A stretch of 64,000 nt of DNA, taken from positions 744,001 to 808,000 of the forward strand of contig NZ_FNKL01000001.1 in assembly GCF_900100115.1 (NCBI RefSeq), written 5' to 3'. This document shows, one piece after another, positions 59,072-64,000 of the stretch; the stretch's first letter is position 1; each line of letters starts with the position of its first letter. The translations under genes were made by a program, and so were the position numbers. The notes beneath the pieces are model-generated. The model was not told the origin of the DNA. It saw only the letters and a list, made by a program, of their open reading frames with translations, and ran no database searches. This stretch comes from Chryseobacterium soldanellicola (GTDB taxonomy: Bacteria > Bacteroidota > Bacteroidia > Flavobacteriales > Weeksellaceae).

Positions 59072-60088
59072 ATGAGCGACTCTATAATTTTAGGTATTGA
59101 ATCGTCTTGCGACGACACTTCAGCAGCTATTATCAAGGGGAATTCTATTCTCTCTAATATTGCTGCAAACCAGGCAATTCATAAAGAATACGGAGGTGTA
59201 GTTCCTGAGCTGGCTTCACGTGCACACCAGCAAAATATCATTCCCGTTGTTGAAAAATCTCTAACTAAAGCAAATATACAACAAAATGCCATTTCTGCTA
59301 TAGGATTTACACGCGGACCCGGACTTTTAGGCTCTCTTCTGGTCGGAACCTCATTTGCTAAGTCTTTGGCAATGAGTTTAGATGTTCCGCTTATTGAGGT
59401 TAATCATCTTCAGGCGCACATTTTAGCGCATTTCATTGAAGATGCAAATCCTATGCCGCCGAAATTTCCGTTTTTGTGCCTTACCGTGAGCGGAGGTCAT
59501 ACGATGATCGTTTTGGTGAAAGACTATTTCGACATGGAAATCATCGGAAAAACCATTGATGATGCGGCTGGCGAAGCATTTGACAAGATCGGAAAAATCT
59601 TTGATCTTGATTATCCTGCAGGACCGATCATTGATAAATTAGCGAAAGAAGGAAACCCCGATGCTTTTAAATTTAATAAACCAAAATTGGATAATTACGA
59701 TTATTCTTTCAGCGGAATTAAGACTTCTGTATTATATTTTATCCAAAAAGAGGTTAAAAAAGACCCAGATTTTATTAAAAACAATTTAAATGATCTTTGC
59801 GCATCCGTTCAGAAAACAATTATTGAAATTTTAATGAATAAGCTTGAAAAAGCAGCAAAAGATTTAAATATAAAAGAAGTGGCAATTGCAGGCGGAGTTT
59901 CTGCCAATTCAGCATTAAGACAGGCGATGTTGGATAATCAGGAAAAATTGAACTGGAATATTTACATTCCGAAATTTGAATATACGACCGACAATGCAGC
60001 CATGATTGCCATGGTGGCTCAGCTGAAATTTGAGCGGGGAGAATTTACGGATCTGAGAACTTCCGCAACAGCAAAATACGATTTATGA
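59072..60088 (+). CDS. tsaD: tRNA N6-threonylcarbamoyladenosine transferase TsaD
   Basis: 338 residues from ATG 59072 (MSDSIILGIESSCDDTSAAII), the family's length. Transfers threonylcarbamoyl to A37 of ANN-decoding tRNAs, with TsaB and TsaE. Metal-binding His residues in VNHLQAHILAHF, nucleotide-binding TVSGGHTMIVLV, IGKTIDDAAGEAFDKIGKI and AIAGGVSANSALR. Divergent from tamB with only 4 bp between start codons. The next gene overlaps its stop by 4 nt (ATGA). Confidence 0.96.
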   Translation: MSDSIILGIESSCDDTSAAIIKGNSILSNIAANQAIHKEYGGVVPELASRAHQQNIIPVVEKSLTKANIQQNAISAIGFTRGPGLLGSLLVGTSFAKSLAMSLDVPLIEVNHLQAHILAHFIEDANPMPPKFPFLCLTVSGGHTMIVLVKDYFDMEIIGKTIDDAAGEAFDKIGKIFDLDYPAGPIIDKLAKEGNPDAFKFNKPKLDNYDYSFSGIKTSVLYFIQKEVKKDPDFIKNNLNDLCASVQKTIIEILMNKLEKAAKDLNIKEVAIAGGVSANSALRQAMLDNQEKLNWNIYIPKFEYTTDNAAMIAMVAQLKFERGEFTDLRTSATAKYDL

Positions 60089-60495
60089 AAATATTGTTAG
60101 AAGAAAAAATACTTGGAACACAATCTAAAAAGAACTCGAAATATTATTGGGTTTTGGAAACCGTTACAGGAAAAAATGAAGTGACAGAAAAAACTGAAGA
60201 TGAAGATTATATAATGATAAGTTCAGAAATCGGATATGTTCAAAATATAAAGGAAGAGATTATTGAGAAAATCAACTCAGAGAACGTATTTAGCTTTACT
60301 TATGAACCAAAAGAAGGAGATTATTTATCGATTAAAAATAATTTAAGAAAAAATGAATATCTGAATTTAATTTTCATGAATAATAAGTGGATTGAAGAAA
60401 TTTATGCATGTTCATACAGAGATTGTGAAGGTGATATTTATACCACAATAAAAACCGGTGTAGCATTTTTAAGCGATAATGAAATTTACTTTTAA
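60085..60495 (+). CDS. uncharacterised cytoplasmic protein
   Basis: 136 residues, rich in Glu, Lys and Tyr, no signal peptide or membrane helix; beta-strand-like pattern and a CSYRDCEG pair near the C-terminus. No family recognised. Its ATG overlaps the tsaD stop by 4 nt, so it is translationally coupled to tsaD; whether the link is functional is unknown. Confidence 0.7.
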   Translation: MKILLEEKILGTQSKKNSKYYWVLETVTGKNEVTEKTEDEDYIMISSEIGYVQNIKEEIIEKINSENVFSFTYEPKEGDYLSIKNNLRKNEYLNLIFMNNKWIEEIYACSYRDCEGDIYTTIKTGVAFLSDNEIYF

Positions 60496-60539
60496 AATCA
60501 TTTATCCATAAAATTCAGGCAGATTCTAAATATCAATAT

Positions 60540-61235
60540 ATGAAACTTTTTTTTGGCGAAATCAATAACGGAAAAGCAATAATTAATGATGAAGAACAAC
60601 AGCACATCGTAAAAGTTCTTCGAATGAGAGATGGTGAAGAAATTCATGTAACGGACGGAAAAGGAAATCTGGCTTCCGGAAAATTACTGATCGAAGGCAA
60701 AAAAGCTAATATTGAAGTTTCTGAAATTCAAACCAATACTCCTGATTTTAATCCAAAGCTTCATATTGCGATTGCGCCGACGAAAAATATTGACCGAATC
60801 GAGTTTTTTGTAGAAAAAGCTGTTGAAATGGGTATTTCTGAAATTACCATTTTACAGACTGAAAAAACAGAGCGTAAAAATATAAATATTGACAAACTAA
60901 GAAAGCAAGCAATTGCGGCATCAAAGCAAAGTTTGAGATTTTATTTTCCTGTCATCAATGATTTAATTAAACTTCCTGATTTTCTGAAAAATATTAACCC
61001 TTTAACAACTTTTGTAGCACATTGTAATGAGAATTTGGAAAGGATAGAATTAAAAAATATTCCACATTTAGAAAACATTACGTTTTTAATTGGTCCTGAA
61101 GGAGATTTTTCGGAGAAAGAAATTAATTATTTATCGGAAAACAAAGTAAAAGCTGTATCTCTTGGAAATCAGAGATTGAGAACAGAAACTGCGGGTGTTT
61201 TTGTTGCAGCCTGGAATTATTTGAATTTAAAATAG
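60540..61235 (+). CDS. rsmE: 16S rRNA m3U1498 methyltransferase RsmE
   Basis: 231 residues. N-terminal PUA-like domain (QHIVKVLRMRDGEEIHVTDGKG) and a SPOUT methyltransferase domain with the trefoil-knot motifs KNIDRIEFFVEKAVEMGISEI, LIGPEGDFSEKEI and LGNQRLRTETAGVFVAAW. Methylates U1498 of 16S rRNA in E. coli. A repeat element begins at the first base after its stop. Confidence 0.95.
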   Translation: MKLFFGEINNGKAIINDEEQQHIVKVLRMRDGEEIHVTDGKGNLASGKLLIEGKKANIEVSEIQTNTPDFNPKLHIAIAPTKNIDRIEFFVEKAVEMGISEITILQTEKTERKNINIDKLRKQAIAASKQSLRFYFPVINDLIKLPDFLKNINPLTTFVAHCNENLERIELKNIPHLENITFLIGPEGDFSEKEINYLSENKVKAVSLGNQRLRTETAGVFVAAWNYLNLK

Positions 61236-61298
61236 GTTTTGGCTAAAGCCAATTCGTTTACGCAAAAGAAAAGCGGGCTAAAGCCCGCTCCTATTGAT
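61236..61298. repeat. GGCTAAAGCC double-hairpin element, copy 2
   Basis: GTTTTGGCTAAAGCCAATTCG and GCGGGCTAAAGCCCGCTCCTAT with a 17-nt spacer; the same order and orientation as 50021-50083. It lies between convergent rsmE and the TrmH-family gene, where it may also act as a terminator. Confidence 0.75.
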
Positions 61299-61307
61299 AT
61301 TTTAACA

Positions 61308-61979
61308 TTATATTTCAATATTGTTATCTTTTAAATATTTCTCAAAAATCTGTTGTCCGCTTTTTATTGAATTCACGGCCCAACGGATTTTCATTCTTAA
61401 TAGTTTTTCTTCATTTAATTTGTAGTTAATACCAGATTTTAACAATTTCTGCTTCAGCTCATACATACAGATCGATGCCGCTACTGAAACATTAAAGCTT
61501 CTTGTAAAACCATACATCGGAATAGCTAATGTTTCATCCGCAAAATCCAGGATTTCCTGAGAAACGCCTTCCATTTCAGTTCCGAAAACCAAAGCAATAG
61601 GTTGTGTAATTTCGTATTCCGGTAACATTTTCGCATTATTTTCCAGCGAAACAACAACAATTTTATATCCTCTGTCTTTTATTTTTTGAAAAGATTCTAA
61701 ATTTCTTGGCATTTTTTCAACCTCAACCCACGTATCGGCACCTTTTGTTACGCGAAGATTAGGCTCAAAACTATATTCTTCCTGCAAAGCAACCACTTTA
61801 TGAAAACCACAGGCCTCCACAGAACGTACAATCGCTGCTGCATTTCGGAACTGATAAATATCTTCTACCACAGGAAGCACAAAATCAGAACTTTCCGGGG
61901 AGAAATGCTCAATTTTCCTTATTCTTTCTTCTGTTAAAAACTGTTTTAAATACTCAAAAGTTTGTGCTAAATCTTCCAT
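61308..61979 (-). CDS. TrmH/SpoU family RNA 2'-O-methyltransferase
   Basis: 223 residues. SPOUT motifs: RNAAAIVRSVEACGFHKVVAL (motif 1, N and R), LVFGTEMEGVSQEILDFADETLAIPMYGFTRSFNVSVAASICMYEL (motifs 2 and 3). The C-terminal extension of 50 residues resembles TrmH (tRNA Gm18 methyltransferase), which is longer than the rRNA enzymes; the exact target is not certain. Confidence 0.93.
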   Translation of the reverse strand: MEDLAQTFEYLKQFLTEERIRKIEHFSPESSDFVLPVVEDIYQFRNAAAIVRSVEACGFHKVVALQEEYSFEPNLRVTKGADTWVEVEKMPRNLESFQKIKDRGYKIVVVSLENNAKMLPEYEITQPIALVFGTEMEGVSQEILDFADETLAIPMYGFTRSFNVSVAASICMYELKQKLLKSGINYKLNEEKLLRMKIRWAVNSIKSGQQIFEKYLKDNNIEI

Positions 61980-62006
61980 TCATTTTCAAATCTTTGCAAA
62001 TTAACG

Positions 62007-62014
62007 TAATTTTG
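62007..62014 (+). promoter_or_regulatory. -7 box for the asparaginase gene
   Basis: TAATTTTG, 44 nt before ATG 62059. Confidence 0.45.
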
Positions 62015-62058
62015 AGGAATGAACCTGAAACAGGGGCGAAATTCTAATAAAGAACTAC

Positions 62059-63075
62059 ATGAAACGAAAAGTCCTGCTCATCTACACCGGAGGAACCATC
62101 GGTATGGAAAAAGATTATGAAACCGGAAGCCTTCGTGCATTTGATTTTGGAAATATTTTTGAAAAAATGCCTGAAATGAAGCTGATGGAATGTGAAGTTT
62201 TCGTGCATCCTTTTGCAAAACCGCTGGACTCTTCGGATATGGGACCGGAAGAATGGAAAATTATCGCCAATTATATCCTTAAAAACTACGACGAGTACGA
62301 TGGATTTCTGATCCTTCACGGAACTGATACCATGTCTTATTCGGCTTCTGCATTGAGTTTCATGTTAAAAGGGTTGAAAAAACCAGTGATCTTTACCGGT
62401 TCTCAGCTTCCGATCGGTGATTTAAGGACTGATGCCAAGGAAAATCTTCTGACAAGCTTATATTACGCGAGTTTTTATGAAAATGATGAAGCTGTGATTC
62501 AGGAGGTTGCGATTTATTTTGAGTATAAATTATTAAGAGGAAACAGGACGTTGAAATATTCTGCGGAGTATTTTGATGCCTATTCCAGTCCGAATTACCC
62601 TATTTTGGGGCAATCGGGGGTGCATTTGAATATTATTAAAGACAATTTGTACCGTTGTGATCCTGATGTGGCATTTCATGTAGATGAAAATATTTCCGAA
62701 GATGTTTTATTTTGGCGAATTTTTCCAGGTATGAAACTGCATCATTTTAAAGAAATCCCGAAAATGAAGGTGTTAATTCTTCAGGTTTTTGGTTCGGGAA
62801 CTATTTTCAGCAGTGAAAAAACACAGGAAACATTGCAGGAAATCAGAAATAACGGAACTGAAATTGTAGTCGTAAGTCAGTGTATTTCAGGCGGGATCTC
62901 GTTCGGAAAGTATGAAAACAGTAATATTTTCTCAAGAATCGGAGCCATCAGCGGAAAAGATATGACCGCCGAAAGTGCGATTACAAAAGCCATGCACCTG
63001 ATCGACAATCCTAATTACAAAGGAAGTTTCGCAGATAATTTCTCGAAAAGCCTTTGTGGAGAAATTACCGACTAA
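62059..63075 (+). CDS. type I (cytoplasmic) L-asparaginase
   Basis: 338 residues without signal peptide. First catalytic Thr in IYTGGTIGMEKD, second triad in LILHGTDTMSYSASALSFML (Thr-Asp), and the Lys in RTDAKENLLTSLYYA. Hydrolyses asparagine to aspartate and ammonia. The cytoplasmic location and length match AnsA-type enzymes. The tRNA-Ser gene follows 55 bp after its stop. Confidence 0.94.
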   Translation: MKRKVLLIYTGGTIGMEKDYETGSLRAFDFGNIFEKMPEMKLMECEVFVHPFAKPLDSSDMGPEEWKIIANYILKNYDEYDGFLILHGTDTMSYSASALSFMLKGLKKPVIFTGSQLPIGDLRTDAKENLLTSLYYASFYENDEAVIQEVAIYFEYKLLRGNRTLKYSAEYFDAYSSPNYPILGQSGVHLNIIKDNLYRCDPDVAFHVDENISEDVLFWRIFPGMKLHHFKEIPKMKVLILQVFGSGTIFSSEKTQETLQEIRNNGTEIVVVSQCISGGISFGKYENSNIFSRIGAISGKDMTAESAITKAMHLIDNPNYKGSFADNFSKSLCGEITD

Positions 63076-63111
63076 TTTTGATTAAGAATTTGTTAATTCA
63101 ATAAAATAGCC

Positions 63112-63119
63112 TATTTTTG
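63112..63119 (+). promoter_or_regulatory. tRNA-Ser promoter -7 box with -33 TTTG
   Basis: TATTTTTG with TTTG at 63089-63092 exactly 19 nt upstream, the best promoter match in the window. Confidence 0.75.
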
Positions 63120-63130
63120 CAGTCTGAAAA

Positions 63131-63217
63131 AGAAAGGTGTCCGAGTGGTTGAAGGAGCTACCCTGGAAAGGTAGTATACGGGTAACTGTATCGAGGGTTC
63201 GAATCCCTTCCTTTCTG
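63131..63217 (+). tRNA. tRNA-Ser (anticodon GGA)
   Basis: 87 nt. Acceptor arms AGAAAGG and CCTTTCT with discriminator G; D arm CCGAGTGGTTGAAGG; anticodon stem CTACC/GGTAG with loop CTGGAAA (anticodon GGA); long class II variable arm; T arm GAGGGTTCGAATCCCTT. The 3' CCA is not encoded (CAA follows), so it is added enzymatically. Confidence 0.95.
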
Positions 63218-63225
63218 CAAATGAA

Positions 63226-63254
63226 AAGCCAGATCAAATTGATCTGGCTTTTCT
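63226..63254 (+). terminator. terminator after tRNA-Ser
   Basis: AAAAGCCAGATCAA pairs with TTGATCTGGCTTTT, then CTGTTT. Confidence 0.85.
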
Positions 63255-63342
63255 GTTTGAAAATACTAACTAACAAATTTTCAAACCCTATAATCTAGTT
63301 ATGAATGTATGGTGCCGTTTTGACTGCCGTTGATAGAACAAC

Positions 63343-63458
63343 TTCTACCCTAGCCCCGATTGGAGCATTTGTCTGAGCTCATTTTCTGTTTTGGGCGGCG
63401 GCGAAGCCGCCGCCCAAAACAGAAAATAGCGAGTGCGGAAAGCGGGATCAAGCTCCTT
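63343..63458 (-). repeat. variable-stem cruciform element, copy C (inverted)
   Basis: Read on the minus strand: AAGGAGC..GCTTTCCGCACTCGCTATTTT, perfect 22-bp stem (63381-63402 with 63406-63427) with a 3-nt loop, AAATGAGCTCAGAC..TGCTCC, GGGGCTAGGGT. Flanks match copy A base for base at most positions; the stem is TCTGTTTTGGG-type here versus TGGATTGGGCT-type in A. GGAGC on the left pairs with GCTCC on the right. Confidence 0.8.
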
Positions 63459-63461
63459 ATT

Positions 63462-63983
63462 TTAATTACAAATCGTAAGAAAACTATGACTTTTTATATG
63501 GAATTTCATTTTTGCTTCTGATTTTAAAGTGCTGAAAATACTGTATTCAAATGCTTCGACTGCCTTCAGTTTTTGGTCAATAAAATCCGCAATTCTTACC
63601 ATAGAAAAATGGAAATTTCTGTACAATGAAATATCAACCGTGGAGCCGTAACAAGGCAGATAAGCTCTTAAAAAAGCCAGTGTTTTCTGGTGCTGATCGT
63701 AATCTAAGCAATAGCCGGTCTGTTCTTTTGCGGTGATAATTTCGTAATTATTGATGTAATCCTGAACGTTTTGTTTTTCCTTCTCCAAATTGTTTTTCTG
63801 GAAATATTTATTGATTTTGTCCAAAATATGTTGAGAATATTCCATCATCGTGATGGTTTTCCACTCGGAAACATTGTTGATTCCTGCTTTTAAAGATTTG
63901 GTTTGTTTGCCGTTCTCATAATCGACGCAAAAAGAGATTCCAAAGTTATCAAAATAAGGAAAAAAGCAGTTTTTAACCTTCAT
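63462..63983 (-). CDS. uncharacterised protein, start uncertain
   Basis: At least 173 residues from the ATG at 63983 (MKVKNCFFPYFDNFG); the frame stays open upstream to the window edge (QTDAV before the Met), so the true start may lie outside. Aromatic- and Lys-rich, no signal peptide, no recognised motif. The last codons end 4 bp from the variable-stem element copy C. Confidence 0.6.
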   Translation of the reverse strand: MKVKNCFFPYFDNFGISFCVDYENGKQTKSLKAGINNVSEWKTITMMEYSQHILDKINKYFQKNNLEKEKQNVQDYINNYEIITAKEQTGYCLDYDQHQKTLAFLRAYLPCYGSTVDISLYRNFHFSMVRIADFIDQKLKAVEAFEYSIFSTLKSEAKMKFHIKSHSFLTICN

Positions 63984-64000
63984 AACGGCATCGGTCTGAA

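Noticed and set aside
63082..63276. 64-codon minus-strand frame over the tRNA gene
   Set aside because: It overlaps the tRNA-Ser and its terminator; not a protein gene.

Overview
The window is a piece of a low-GC Bacteroidota chromosome, almost certainly Chryseobacterium or a close Weeksellaceae relative. Pointers are the TAnnTTTG -7 promoter boxes with almost no Shine-Dalgarno sites, a GLPGLI plus PNGase F-like protein, a GOB-like subclass B3 metallo-beta-lactamase, a double-glycine-leader Cys-rich peptide, and the overall AT-rich codon use. I see no rRNA, insertion sequence, prophage or CRISPR array. One tRNA (Ser-GGA) is present.

Layout. 1-9 kb: the 5' part of a TonB-dependent receptor, then a tyrosine/homogentisate catabolic block on the + strand (homogentisate dioxygenase, a CoA-transferase family enzyme, HPP dioxygenase, fumarylacetoacetase, a flavin reductase-like protein). 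The genes are separated by hairpin terminators rather than forming one operon. 9-15.5 kb: a small leader-type Cys-rich peptide, three alpha/beta hydrolases, a HipA-like kinase overlapping a DUF3037 gene, a serine-hydrolase lipoprotein and a membrane PLD-like protein. 15.6-25 kb: housekeeping (UvrD/PcrA helicase, an M16 protease pair, SecG, glycosyltransferase, RecR). 25-41 kb: PepD, a LOG-family protein, ferredoxin plus ferredoxin reductase, PheS, YceI, an orphan ABC ATPase, an RsmB-like methyltransferase, the PNGase F-like protein and asparagine synthetase. 41-50 kb: an MFS exporter, two pirins, the metallo-beta-lactamase and a tightly packed redox operon (FMN reductase, TMEM175-like channel, YjdI, OsmC, GNAT), then a sodium:solute symporter. 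50-64 kb: split transketolase, GNAT, Lrp-type regulator, TamB and TsaD with start codons 4 bp apart, RsmE, a TrmH-family methyltransferase, asparaginase and tRNA-Ser.

The least explained signal is in the intergenic DNA. (1) A GC-rich array at about 52,287-52,580 carries a degenerate 10-bp palindrome (CTTnnnnAAG) every 22 bp, about 13 times. (2) A dispersed element of about 120 bp has conserved flanks around a long perfect stem whose sequence differs between copies but stays self-complementary (18,127; 63,343; a variant at 42,492). (3) Several REP/MITE-like hairpin families occur: a GTCAT-cored family, a GGCTAAAGCC double hairpin, GTGAATT and ATTTGTG hairpins, and a 121-bp inverted repeat abutting a start codon. 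Many promoters place the TAnnTTTG box 4-8 nt before the start codon, implying leaderless or near-leaderless mRNAs.

All calls come from reading the sequence and recalled family motifs; no database search was run.
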